From contig DHOL01000048.1 of the NCBI GenBank assembly GCA_002410755.1, positions 950 through 10,935 on the forward strand: a stretch of 9,986 bases of DNA, written 5' to 3'. A model generated the notes under the pieces. It did not search any database. It saw only the letters and a list, made by a program, of their open reading frames with translations, and was not told the origin of the DNA. The stretch's first letter is position 1. Each line of letters begins with the position of its first letter. This document shows, one piece after another, positions 1-6,497 of the stretch. This stretch comes from Ruminococcaceae bacterium UBA5391. Its GTDB lineage: Bacteria; Bacillota; Clostridia; Oscillospirales; Acutalibacteraceae. Position numbers and translations under genes: made by a program.

Positions 1-36
1 GCAGGCTGAAAGCCTGCCCGGGCGGGGAATTCCCGG
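1..36. repeat. Two adjacent short palindromes at the window edge
   Basis: Bases 1-7 (GCAGGCT) and 11-17 (AGCCTGC) form a perfect 7-bp stem with a GAA triloop. Immediately after it lies the 10-base palindrome GGGAATTCCC at 25-34, and CCGGG (18-22) can also pair with CCCGG (32-36). No T-run follows on the + strand, so this is not a + strand intrinsic terminator as seen. A terminator for a minus-strand transcript would need bases beyond the edge. Function is unknown. Confidence 0.4.
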
Positions 37-160
37 ATTTAACTAACTCAGCCTCGGGATTTCCTTGCCATAGTCTAGAATATGCTGCCGGAGCCGCCTG
101 TATTCGCGCCAGATCCTTCCAATCCTGCGCAGAGGGCTCTGGGACCGAAAGGAGTACAAT
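1..160 (+). other. Unassigned upstream flank; frame 3 open to the first gene
   Basis: No recognisable protein or RNA gene is seen here. The + frame beginning at base 3 has no stop until TGA at 162-164, which would overlap the GTG start of the next gene (161-163). That could be the tail of an upstream gene coupled to the flavodoxin. However, its translation is Cys/Ser/Gly-rich, resembles no family I know, and its codons (CTA, AGT, ACT, AGA) differ from those of the neighbours. No convincing promoter is visible; a TAGAAT at 76-81 has no -35 at proper distance. It is more likely an untranslated leader or intergenic DNA. Confidence 0.2.
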
Positions 161-691
161 GTGAAAATCCTGATTCTGTACGTAACGGTGCACGGCGCAA
201 CAGCAGACTGCGCGCACAGGCTTGCCGCCGCCCTTGGAGAGAATGCTGAAGTCTGTGAGCTGAAATATTTTTTCGGCGACCTTTCCCAGTATGACTGTAT
301 TATTGCTGGTGCGCCGGTTTATGCCGGCTCTATTCCGAAGGACATGAGGACTTACTGCCGTGAAAACCGTGATACCCTGGAGAAAAAACCGTTTGCCGTA
401 TTTTTTTCCTGCCTCTCGGAAGACAAAAATACCATACAGGAATACCTGCGGCACAATTTTCCGGGTGGCCTTGCGGAACATGCGTTTGCTTGTGACTCCT
501 TTGGCGGTGCGTTTTATTTTACTAAACTGAATTCTCTTGAGCGCGCATTTGACCGCACCCTTGCCAAAGCCTATGCTAAAGCAAGCAAGACAAAAGCGCC
601 GGATGGGACGGCTGACTTTGTCGTAATTTCCGGGGAGCGGATTACAGCGTTTGCAGACAGAGTAAAAAAGGCCGTGAAGTTGCCCGCATGA
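161..691 (+). CDS. Flavodoxin-fold (flavodoxin_5/HemG-like) protein
   Basis: This 176-residue protein has a single flavodoxin-like domain and should bind FMN and transfer electrons in the cytoplasm. The opening beta strand (residues 2-7, KILILY) is followed by a phosphate-loop-like segment VTVHGATAD (8-16), where T9, H11, G12 and T14 sit at the usual S/T-x-T-G-x-T positions. Residues 42-60 (SQYDCIIAGAPVYAG...) match the second hallmark of the family, the YDxxIxGxPxYxG strand-loop. The C-terminal half is poorly conserved. The start is GTG at 161, chosen because GAAAGGAG (147-154) lies six bases upstream; an ATG at 159 is out of frame and is followed at once by a stop. The stop overlaps the next gene by ATGA. 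HemG-type protoporphyrinogen oxidase is one possibility, but no haem genes are near, so a generic flavodoxin-domain call is safer. Confidence 0.85.
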   Translation: MKILILYVTVHGATADCAHRLAAALGENAEVCELKYFFGDLSQYDCIIAGAPVYAGSIPKDMRTYCRENRDTLEKKPFAVFFSCLSEDKNTIQEYLRHNFPGGLAEHAFACDSFGGAFYFTKLNSLERAFDRTLAKAYAKASKTKAPDGTADFVVISGERITAFADRVKKAVKLPA

Positions 692-1512
692 ATATTCGGC
701 TGATTGCAGCGGACCTGGATGGGACAGTTTTGCGCTCTGACAAGACCATTTCCCTGCGTACGGAGCGGGCGTTCCGCGAGGCGATAAAATGTGGCTGCAT
801 CCTTGTTCCGGCAACGGGTCGTGTGAAAAAGACAATCCCGGAACCGGTGCTTGATTTTCCCGGTGTCCATTTCTGCATTACGTCAAATGGTGCCGCCGTG
901 CTGGACCTCCGGACAGGCGGCGCTATTTTTACCGATTTGATGACACGGGAACAAACCGGACGTCTCCTTTCCTTCCTCTGCCCAACCGGTTTCCTTGTGG
1001 AAGCCTATGCAGACGGCGTTTCCTACTCCGACAGGGAAGCGCTCGCCGGGATGCTCCGTATGGCCCCGCCGCAATGGCTTGCAGAACTTACACTGAAGTC
1101 GCAGACCGTTGTGGACAATCTTCCCGCTTTCGCCCGGGAACATCGGCTGTGCCTTGAAAAAGTCAACATGCCTTACCTTCCTGCGGAGGCCCGGAGGCGG
1201 ATTGGACATACTGTTACTGCTATGCCGGGCTTTTCCGTGTGCTCCGCGATGAAAATAAACCTAGAGATCAATACGGCGTCTTGCAGCAAAGGGAATGCGC
1301 TGGAGCATCTTTGCAGCCTGCTCAGCATCCCTGCTTCGCAGGTGATGGCGATCGGCGACGGAGAGAATGACATTTCCATGCTGCGCTGGGCAGGCCTTGG
1401 TATTGCAATGGGCAATGCGGACCGGCAGGTGCTGGAGGCAGCGGATGCTGTTTCTGACGCAAACGATGCAGACGGAGTTGCCCTTGCGGTGGAACAATAT
1501 GTGCTCCGTTAG
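688..1512 (+). CDS. Cof-type HAD-superfamily phosphatase (subfamily IIB)
   Basis: This 274-residue cytoplasmic phosphohydrolase probably acts on sugar phosphates or other small phosphorylated metabolites; the substrate cannot be read from sequence. All four HAD motifs are present: DLDGT at 9-13 (nucleophile D9, acid/base D11), TSNG at 65-68 (S66), the conserved lysine K201 after a MKINLEI strand, and GDGEND at 223-228 (Mg2+ ligands), followed by GIAMGNA at 238-244. The cap between about residues 85 and 195 is the C2/IIB type, as in YbiV, YidA and Cof. Length is usual for the family. Its ATG lies inside the flavodoxin stop (ATGA overlap) with no strong ribosome site of its own, which suggests translational coupling. 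I see no clear terminator immediately after it: the T-run at 1519-1525 has no good stem before it. Confidence 0.93.
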   Translation: MNIRLIAADLDGTVLRSDKTISLRTERAFREAIKCGCILVPATGRVKKTIPEPVLDFPGVHFCITSNGAAVLDLRTGGAIFTDLMTREQTGRLLSFLCPTGFLVEAYADGVSYSDREALAGMLRMAPPQWLAELTLKSQTVVDNLPAFAREHRLCLEKVNMPYLPAEARRRIGHTVTAMPGFSVCSAMKINLEINTASCSKGNALEHLCSLLSIPASQVMAIGDGENDISMLRWAGLGIAMGNADRQVLEAADAVSDANDADGVALAVEQYVLR

Positions 1513-1597
1513 GCCGGCTTTTTTCTTCCTGTGACAGTTTTCAGCATATGTCATAAAATTTTAACTGTTCAAAGCATCGCAATGTTAAAACAGGCGA

Positions 1598-1627
1598 TTG
1601 ACAGTACCACCCGATTGTGCATATAAT
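1598..1627 (+). promoter_or_regulatory. Strong sigma-A promoter of the liv operon
   Basis: TTGACA at 1598-1603 and TATAAT at 1622-1627 both match consensus exactly, with an 18-base spacer. Transcription would start near 1634, giving a leader of about 135 bases before livJ. The leader holds the hairpin described separately. Confidence 0.8.
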
Positions 1628-1651
1628 GTTTTCAATCTTCTAAGCTTTAAA

Positions 1652-1732
1652 GTGCTCAAGCACACGCGGGAGTCTTGCCAAACGCAAAAAAGTGTGCAAA
1701 GCAATCAGATAAGATTGGTTTGCACACTTTTT
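1652..1732 (+). promoter_or_regulatory. liv leader with terminator-like hairpin, possible attenuator
   Basis: Bases 1687-1700 and 1719-1732 are a perfect 14-bp inverted repeat (GTGTGC / GCACAC core) extended by CAATC (1702-1706) with GATTG (1713-1717) around one G-G mismatch and a six-base loop (1707-1712). The 3' arm ends in TTTTT, so it resembles an intrinsic terminator about 50 bases after the predicted start of transcription and 36 bases before livJ. GCACAC at 1660-1665 could instead pair with GTGTGC at 1692-1697, disrupting the terminator. GCAC (1660-1663) could also pair with GTGC (1652-1655) around TCAA. These mutually exclusive pairings fit an attenuator or riboswitch, but no known class (for example the T-box AGGGTGG core) is seen. 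The alternative is simple termination of upstream transcription. Confidence 0.5.
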
Positions 1733-1768
1733 ATATAATATTGGAACAGAGTTAAAGGAGGAAGAAAA

Positions 1769-2950
1769 ATGGCAAATCAAAGAATTATGGCATGTGTGCT
1801 CAGCTTGGCACTTACAGCATCATTTGCAGGGTGCCAGCAGACGAACGGCTCAGCTTCAAGCTCTGCCGCTGCAGCGGGGAATGCAGCAAATACAGCTGCT
1901 TCCGGTGATACAATTAAAATTGGTTTTGTTACGCCGCTGACCGGTTCCACGTCTTCTTACGGCCAGTCCAGCCAGAAAGGGTTGCAGCTTCTGGAGGAGC
2001 AGGTCAACAAGGAAGGCGGCATCAATGGCAAAAAAATTCAAATTATTTCCGTTGACAGCGAAGGAAAAGCGGCAACGGCTGTTACAGCAGGCCAGAAGCT
2101 GATTAACGACGACAAGGTCTGCGCGATTGTTGGCCCGGTTCTGAGCGGCAGCTCAAATGCACTTGCCCCGATCTGCCAGCAGTACAATATTCCGATGATT
2201 ACCGGAACCGGCACGAACGAAAATATCACAACAGCCGGCGACTGCATTTTCCGTACCTGCTTTACCGATCCATTCCAGGGCAAGATCATGGCAAAATTCG
2301 CCACGGAAAAGCTGAAGGCAAAAACGGCTGCCATTCTGTACGACAACGGCTCTGACTACTCCAAAGGCCTTGCGGAAGCCTTTAAGAGCGCCTTTACAGG
2401 CAAAATCGTCGACACAGAGAGTTACAATTCCGGCGATAAGGACTTCAATGCCCAACTGACGAAAATTGCACCGTACAATCCGGATGTCCTTTTCCTGCCC
2501 GAGTACTATGAAGATGTTGCAGTCATTGCAAAGACAGCACGCAGTGTCGGCATTAAGGCAACGTTCATCGGCGGCGACGGCTTTGATTCCCCGAAACTGT
2601 TCTCCATTGGCGGTGACGCGGTAGAAGGCGTTTATTTCTCAACCCACTATTCGGCAGATGATACTTCGGCAGAAGTTTCCCAGTTTGTTAAGGACTACAA
2701 GGCGAAATACGGCGGTGACCCGGATGCTTTTGCAGCGCTGACTTACGATGCCGGCAAAGTCCTTGTGGATAGCATCAAAAAGGCAGGCAGCACGGATGGC
2801 ACTGCCATTAAGACCGCACTCAAAAACTACAGCGGTACCGTTGTCTGCGGTAAGATTACCTTTGATAAGAACCGCAATGCCGTTAAGGCTGCCGTCATTA
2901 TCAAGACGGAAAACGGCAAAGGCAAATTCTTCACCAAGATTACGGTCTGA
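1769..2950 (+). CDS. livJ: Branched-chain amino acid ABC transporter, substrate-binding lipoprotein
   Basis: This 393-residue extracytoplasmic binding protein delivers leucine, isoleucine, valine or a related amino acid to the LivHMGF complex. A hydrophobic signal (about residues 6-19) leads to the lipobox FAGC with C22 as the lipidated cysteine, followed by a Ser/Ala/Asn/Gly-rich tether (23-46). The mature Peripla_BP_6 domain starts with DTIKIGFVTPLTGSTSSYGQ (47-66). VGPVLSGSSNALAP (121-134) matches the ligand-contacting loop of the family. The N-region has only one positive charge (R5), and F at lipobox position -3 is less common than L. AAAGGAGG (1754-1761) lies seven bases before the ATG. 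It is the first gene of the operon, as usual, and the neighbouring permeases support the role. The exact ligand is uncertain, because family members also bind amides, urea or aromatics. Confidence 0.94.
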   Translation: MANQRIMACVLSLALTASFAGCQQTNGSASSSAAAAGNAANTAASGDTIKIGFVTPLTGSTSSYGQSSQKGLQLLEEQVNKEGGINGKKIQIISVDSEGKAATAVTAGQKLINDDKVCAIVGPVLSGSSNALAPICQQYNIPMITGTGTNENITTAGDCIFRTCFTDPFQGKIMAKFATEKLKAKTAAILYDNGSDYSKGLAEAFKSAFTGKIVDTESYNSGDKDFNAQLTKIAPYNPDVLFLPEYYEDVAVIAKTARSVGIKATFIGGDGFDSPKLFSIGGDAVEGVYFSTHYSADDTSAEVSQFVKDYKAKYGGDPDAFAALTYDAGKVLVDSIKKAGSTDGTAIKTALKNYSGTVVCGKITFDKNRNAVKAAVIIKTENGKGKFFTKITV

Positions 2951-2974
2951 CTTGTAGAAAACCTCAAACAAAAC

Positions 2975-3004
2975 GGGGAAGCGTTCCGTAGGGGGTGCTT
3001 CCCC
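2975..3004 (+). promoter_or_regulatory. Hairpin between livJ and livH
   Basis: GGGGAAGC (2975-2982) and GCTTCCCC (2997-3004) form a perfect 8-bp stem around a 14-base loop in the 90-base gap after livJ. The following bases (TGAAACTTTT) are not a proper T-run. It is therefore more likely a partial terminator or a 3'-end stabiliser that keeps binding-protein mRNA in excess over the membrane genes. That role is inferred from other binding-protein operons. Confidence 0.5.
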
Positions 3005-3040
3005 TGAAACTTTTCAAACGGGAAAGAGGAGGAATGAAGG

Positions 3041-3925
3041 TTGTCGTTCGTTGAATTCCTGCAGCAGCTAATCAACGGCCTTTCGCTTGGGAGCGTATAT
3101 GCCCTCATTGCGCTGGGGTACACGATGGTTTACGGCATCATCGGACTGATTAACTTTGCACACTGCGATATTTACATGGTGGGTGCCTATATTGGCTTTT
3201 TTGCCGCAACCAGCCTTGGCCTGCCTTTTGTTCCCACGCTGATTCTGGCCATGGTGGGCTCGGCGGTCGTAGGCGTACTGGTCGAGCGGGTTGCATACAG
3301 GCCGCTGCGGAAGGCTTCCAGCATTTCCCTCCTCATTACTGCAATGGGCGTTTCGCTTCTCCTGGAAAATGGGTTTAATGCCGTTTTCAGCAGTACACCA
3401 CGCAGCTATCCACACAATATCCTCCAGCAGAAAAATATTACACTTGGACCGGTGCACACGGATTCCCTCCACCTGATTATCCTTGGCGTCTCGGTTTTAC
3501 TGATGATTCTCCTTCAGTTTATCATTTACCGTACGCGGATTGGCAAGGCAATGCGTGCCACTTCGGCGGATAAGGATGCGGCGGCGCTGATGGGAATCAA
3601 TGTGGACTGGGTCATCTCCGTTACCTTTGCCATTGGCTCTGCACTTGCTGGTGCCGCCGGTGTCCTGGTTGGCATTCTATACAGCAGCATTGATCCCTAC
3701 ATGGGCATCCAGCCCGGTATTAAAGCGTTTACGGCGGCCGTCTTCGGCGGCATTGGGCTGATCCCCGGGGCATTCCTTGGCGGCCTAATGCTCGGCGTAA
3801 TCGAAACATTTGTCACCGCCTGGTACTCGCCGCTTGCCGGTGCAATCGGTTTTATTGTGCTGATTGCGATTCTCATTGTCAAGCCGAGCGGGCTGCTGGG
3901 CAAAAAAGCCAGCGAGAAAGTGTAG
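3041..3925 (+). CDS. livH: Branched-chain amino acid ABC transporter permease LivH
   Basis: This 294-residue inner-membrane permease forms half of the import channel with LivM. It is strongly hydrophobic, with about eight or nine probable membrane segments. The family landmark LINFAH..IYMVGAY is at residues 36-50, with C42 where glycine is usual. The cytoplasmic coupling region toward the ATPases is RTRIGKAMRATSADKDAAALMGIN (about 164-187), and AVFGGIGLIPGAFLGG (233-248) is typical of the C-terminal half. The start is TTG at 3041: AGAGGAGG (3025-3032) lies eight bases upstream, and no in-frame ATG is closer to the conserved N-terminus. An out-of-frame ATG at 3034 opens a six-codon frame ending inside livH. 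The livM gene follows after nine bases. Confidence 0.95.
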   Translation: MSFVEFLQQLINGLSLGSVYALIALGYTMVYGIIGLINFAHCDIYMVGAYIGFFAATSLGLPFVPTLILAMVGSAVVGVLVERVAYRPLRKASSISLLITAMGVSLLLENGFNAVFSSTPRSYPHNILQQKNITLGPVHTDSLHLIILGVSVLLMILLQFIIYRTRIGKAMRATSADKDAAALMGINVDWVISVTFAIGSALAGAAGVLVGILYSSIDPYMGIQPGIKAFTAAVFGGIGLIPGAFLGGLMLGVIETFVTAWYSPLAGAIGFIVLIAILIVKPSGLLGKKASEKV

Positions 3926-3934
3926 GCGACGGGA

Positions 3935-4882
3935 ATGAAAAAGCATCTCACAAAGCTCCTGATTTTTCTTGCGGCATCCGCAGTGCTTTTTATTGTGCTC
4001 CAGATGCTGATTTCTGCCAATATAATCAATGCGTATTATAAGCGTATCCTGATGACAATCTGCATCAATGTAATCCTTGCGCTGAGTGCGAACCTTGTTA
4101 TCAACTACACCGGCCAGCTTACACTTGGCCACTCGGCCTTTATGGCGATTGGTGCCTACGGGGCGGCGGCAATTTACAAGGCAGGCGTGCCGTTTGTAGT
4201 GTCGCTGCTGTTTGGCAGCCTGATTGCGGCAGTGTCTGGTTTCCTGATTGGTCTGCCTACACTGCGCCTGAAGGGCGACTACCTTGCCATTACAACGCTT
4301 GGTTTCTGCCAGATTATCGTCGTGCTGCTTCAAAACATCCCGCAGCTCGGCGGTGCCCAGGGGTTTGCCGGAATCCCTGGAAAGACAACGTTTGCATGGG
4401 TTTTCTTTTCCATGATTTTGACAATCGTTGTGCTTCACAACGTCGTGGGTTCCCGTCAGGGCCGTGCAATGGTCTCCGTGCGGGAAGATGAAATCGCCGC
4501 CGGGGCAATGGGTATCAATACCACACGCTACAAAGTGATGGCATTTACGGTCAGCGCATTTTTTGCCGGGCTTGCAGGGGGGCTTTATGCTTTCCTGATG
4601 ATGTTTATCAACCCGACGATGTTTGACTACTTTAAGTCAATGGACCTTGTAATTTACGTTGTTTTGGGCGGGAACGGAGCCTTTGCAGGGTGCATCGCCT
4701 CTACAGCTATCCTTACTGTTCTGCCGGAGGCCCTGCGCTTCCTCAATAATTACCGCATGGTGATTTACCCGCTGCTTTTGATTGTGATTATGATTCTCCG
4801 CGTAAAGAATATCCGCCTTGCGCGCCTGAAGGGATTCTTTAGAAAATTCCGCAAAGGGGGCGAAAATGATGCCGCTGCTTGA
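3935..4882 (+). CDS. livM: Branched-chain amino acid ABC transporter permease LivM
   Basis: This 315-residue membrane permease is the partner of LivH. It begins with a basic N-terminus and a long hydrophobic segment (about 8-27). The conserved block GQLTLGHSAFMAIGAYGAA (60-78) and LPTLRLKGDYLAITTLGF (107-124) are diagnostic of LivM. The probable coupling loop to the ATPases is GRAMVSVREDEIAAGAMGIN (about 176-195). The C-terminus is basic (RLARLKGFFRKFRKGG), as expected for a cytoplasmic tail. The ribosome site is weak: only GGGA touches the ATG at 3935, so translation is probably coupled to livH, which ends nine bases earlier. The 3' end overlaps livG by 17 bases, and the livG ribosome site lies inside this gene. 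Confidence 0.95.
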   Translation: MKKHLTKLLIFLAASAVLFIVLQMLISANIINAYYKRILMTICINVILALSANLVINYTGQLTLGHSAFMAIGAYGAAAIYKAGVPFVVSLLFGSLIAAVSGFLIGLPTLRLKGDYLAITTLGFCQIIVVLLQNIPQLGGAQGFAGIPGKTTFAWVFFSMILTIVVLHNVVGSRQGRAMVSVREDEIAAGAMGINTTRYKVMAFTVSAFFAGLAGGLYAFLMMFINPTMFDYFKSMDLVIYVVLGGNGAFAGCIASTAILTVLPEALRFLNNYRMVIYPLLLIVIMILRVKNIRLARLKGFFRKFRKGGENDAAA

Positions 4883-5648
4883 TATCCGGAATATTTCAAT
4901 CCGGTTTGGCGGGCTCCTTGCTGTAGACGGCTTCTCCATGGAGATGGGCAAAAATGATATCTGTGCGCTGATTGGCCCAAACGGTGCCGGAAAGACTACC
5001 GTTTTCAATATGCTTACCGGTGTCTATAAACCGACTCTGGGGACAATCTGGCTGGATGGTGAGTCAATCGGCGGCCTGAAACCCTATGCCATTACGAAAA
5101 AGGGTGTGGCACGTACTTTCCAGAATATCCGTCTGATGAAGAGCCTTTCCGTGCTTGAAAATGTAAAGATTTCCTATATTTATCAGACAAAATGCAATCT
5201 GGCTGAGTCGGTGCTTCACCTTCCGCGCTATTATCGGGAAGAAGAAAAAGTTGAAAAAGATTCCATGGAACTGCTTAGGGTTTTTCATCTGGACGGCAAA
5301 AAAGATGAGCTGGCGGCGAACCTTCCCTACGGTGAGCAGCGACGGCTTGAGATTGCCCGAGCACTTGCAACGCACCCAAAGCTGCTCCTTCTGGATGAAC
5401 CGGCTGCCGGCATGAATCCGCAGGAAACGGAAGCCCTTGCTGAACTGATCCGCCGGATTCGCAAGCAGTTTAACCTTGCAATCCTGCTGATTGAACACGA
5501 CATGCGCCTTGTCATGAGCGTTTGTGAACGTATTGTGGTGCTGGACTATGGCAGGATTATTGCCGAGGGAGCGCCGGATGAAATCCGCAATGACCCGAAA
5601 GTGATCGAAGCCTATCTCGGCGGGGAGGCGTCCCATGCTAAAAATTAA
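4866..5648 (+). CDS. livG: Branched-chain amino acid ABC transporter ATP-binding protein LivG
   Basis: This 260-residue cytoplasmic ATPase drives import together with LivF. Walker A is GPNGAGKTT (37-45), the Q-loop glutamine is Q86 in RTFQNIRL, the signature is LPYGEQ (153-158), Walker B is LLLLDEP (173-179, with catalytic E178) and the switch histidine is H211 in IEHDM. The LPYGEQRRLEIARAL form of the signature and the long insert of about residues 100-150 are typical of LivG and differ from LivF. AAAGGGGG (4853-4860) lies five bases before ATG 4866 and eight before a second ATG at 4869; either may be used. It overlaps livM by 17 bases and livF by 14, so the four membrane-complex genes are probably translated together. 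Confidence 0.96.
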   Translation: MMPLLDIRNISIRFGGLLAVDGFSMEMGKNDICALIGPNGAGKTTVFNMLTGVYKPTLGTIWLDGESIGGLKPYAITKKGVARTFQNIRLMKSLSVLENVKISYIYQTKCNLAESVLHLPRYYREEEKVEKDSMELLRVFHLDGKKDELAANLPYGEQRRLEIARALATHPKLLLLDEPAAGMNPQETEALAELIRRIRKQFNLAILLIEHDMRLVMSVCERIVVLDYGRIIAEGAPDEIRNDPKVIEAYLGGEASHAKN

Positions 5649-6342
5649 GAACCTGAATGTCTATTATGGCGGCATCCATGCGCTTTCCGATGTCAATATG
5701 GAAGTTGGGGAAGGCGAAATCGTTACGCTTGTTGGCGCAAACGGCGCTGGGAAAACCTCTACGCTCCGTGCGATTTCCGGCCTGGTTCCGGCAGCACCCG
5801 GCTCTTCCATCCAGTTTGAGGGGAAAGAGCTGGTAAAAATGCCTGCAAGTAAAATCCCCTACCTTGGAATTTCCCATGTCCCGGAGGGAAGGCGCATTTT
5901 TGCAAGCATGACCGTAGAGGAAAACCTGCAGCTCGGTGCGTACTGCCGAAAAGACAAGGCCAATATTGCGAAGGACTACGAAACCATATTTGAGAAATTC
6001 CCACGCCTGCGCGAGCGCATGAAGCAGCATGCCGGTACTCTCAGCGGCGGGGAACAGCAGATGCTGGCGATGAGCCGTGCCCTGATGGCGCGCCCGAAGA
6101 TCCTTCTGCTTGACGAGCCTTCTATGGGCCTTGCACCGATTATTGTCAAGGAGATTTTTACAATTATTCAGGACATCAACAAATCGGGCACGACAATCCT
6201 GCTGGTCGAGCAGAACGCCAATATGGCGCTTTCCATTGCAAACCGTGCCTATGTCATTGAGACCGGCCGAATTATTCTGAAAGGGAAAGCTTCCGACCTG
6301 CTGAACGATGAATCGGTTAAAAAAGCCTATCTGGGCGGATAA
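5635..6342 (+). CDS. livF: Branched-chain amino acid ABC transporter ATP-binding protein LivF
   Basis: This 235-residue cytoplasmic ATPase is the partner of LivG. Walker A is GANGAGKTS (34-42), HVPEGRRIF (81-89) is the LivF-specific segment, the signature is LSGGEQ (136-141), and Walker B is ILLLDEP (156-162, with catalytic E161) followed by SMGLAP. The residue at the switch-histidine position is Q193 (LVEQNAN), which is normal for LivF, so this site should not be read as a defect. GGGGAGG (5622-5628) lies six bases before the ATG, within the end of livG, and the two genes overlap by 14 bases. It is the last gene of the operon, and an intrinsic terminator follows 17 bases after the stop. Confidence 0.96.
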   Translation: MLKIKNLNVYYGGIHALSDVNMEVGEGEIVTLVGANGAGKTSTLRAISGLVPAAPGSSIQFEGKELVKMPASKIPYLGISHVPEGRRIFASMTVEENLQLGAYCRKDKANIAKDYETIFEKFPRLRERMKQHAGTLSGGEQQMLAMSRALMARPKILLLDEPSMGLAPIIVKEIFTIIQDINKSGTTILLVEQNANMALSIANRAYVIETGRIILKGKASDLLNDESVKKAYLGG

Positions 6343-6359
6343 TAAAAAAACTCCTTTTG

Positions 6360-6397
6360 AATACCCGGCCGGCGGAAACAGTCAACCGGGTATTTTT
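6360..6397 (+). terminator. Intrinsic terminator of the liv operon
   Basis: ATACCCGG (6361-6368) pairs perfectly with CCGGGTAT (6386-6393), extended by A6360 with T6394, and runs directly into five Ts (6393-6397). It begins 17 bases after the livF stop, so it closes the operon and separates it from the next promoter. Confidence 0.88.
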
Positions 6398-6428
6398 CTG
6401 CACTTTAGTGATGCTTTCCCACAGAAAA

Positions 6429-6437
6429 TGGTATAAT
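6429..6437 (+). promoter_or_regulatory. Extended -10 promoter of the AmmeMemoRadiSam genes
   Basis: TATAAT at 6432-6437 is preceded by TG one base upstream (TGGTATAAT), a perfect extended -10 element. No good -35 hexamer sits 16-18 bases upstream, which extended -10 promoters often tolerate. Transcription would start near 6444, downstream of the liv terminator and 54 bases before the gene. Confidence 0.6.
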
Positions 6438-6452
6438 AAGGTAAAGAAGCAC

Positions 6453-6470
6453 GGCAGGGACAACCCTGCC
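6453..6470 (+). promoter_or_regulatory. GC-rich hairpin in the 5' leader
   Basis: GGCAGGG (6453-6459) and CCCTGCC (6464-6470) form a perfect 7-bp stem with an ACAA tetraloop. It lies just after the predicted transcription start and 14 bases before the GGAGG ribosome site. No T-run follows, so it is not a terminator. It may protect the 5' end of the mRNA or be a protein-binding site; this is inference. Confidence 0.5.
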
Positions 6471-6497
6471 AGAAGAATGGTAACGGAGGCGATTGTA

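Noticed and set aside
1513..1553. Terminator after the HAD gene (T-run at 1519-1525; TGACA/TGTCA repeat at 1532-1553)
   Set aside because: The T-run has no stable stem before it, and the short repeat has a 12-base loop and no T-run after it.
1734..1739. A second TATAAT just after the liv leader hairpin
   Set aside because: No -35 hexamer at 16-18 bases upstream; it falls in AT-rich sequence next to the T-run.
1652..1741. Possible leader peptide starting at GTG 1652
   Set aside because: It has no ribosome site and no run of Leu, Ile or Val codons.
3785..4438. Long minus-strand open frame (217 codons) opposite livH/livM
   Set aside because: It is a shadow of well-conserved permease genes, with a low-complexity basic translation and no ribosome site supporting it.
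5064..5636. Minus-strand open frame (190 codons) opposite livG
   Set aside because: It is a shadow of a gene with every ABC ATPase motif intact.
6211..6213. Gln in place of the switch histidine in LivF
   Set aside because: VEQN is the normal form in the LivF family, so it is not a sign of inactivity.
6357..6497. In-frame extension of the AMMECR1 fusion protein up to TTG 6357
   Set aside because: It crosses the liv terminator, the extended -10 promoter and the leader hairpin, and has no ribosome site; the conserved protein starts at 6498.
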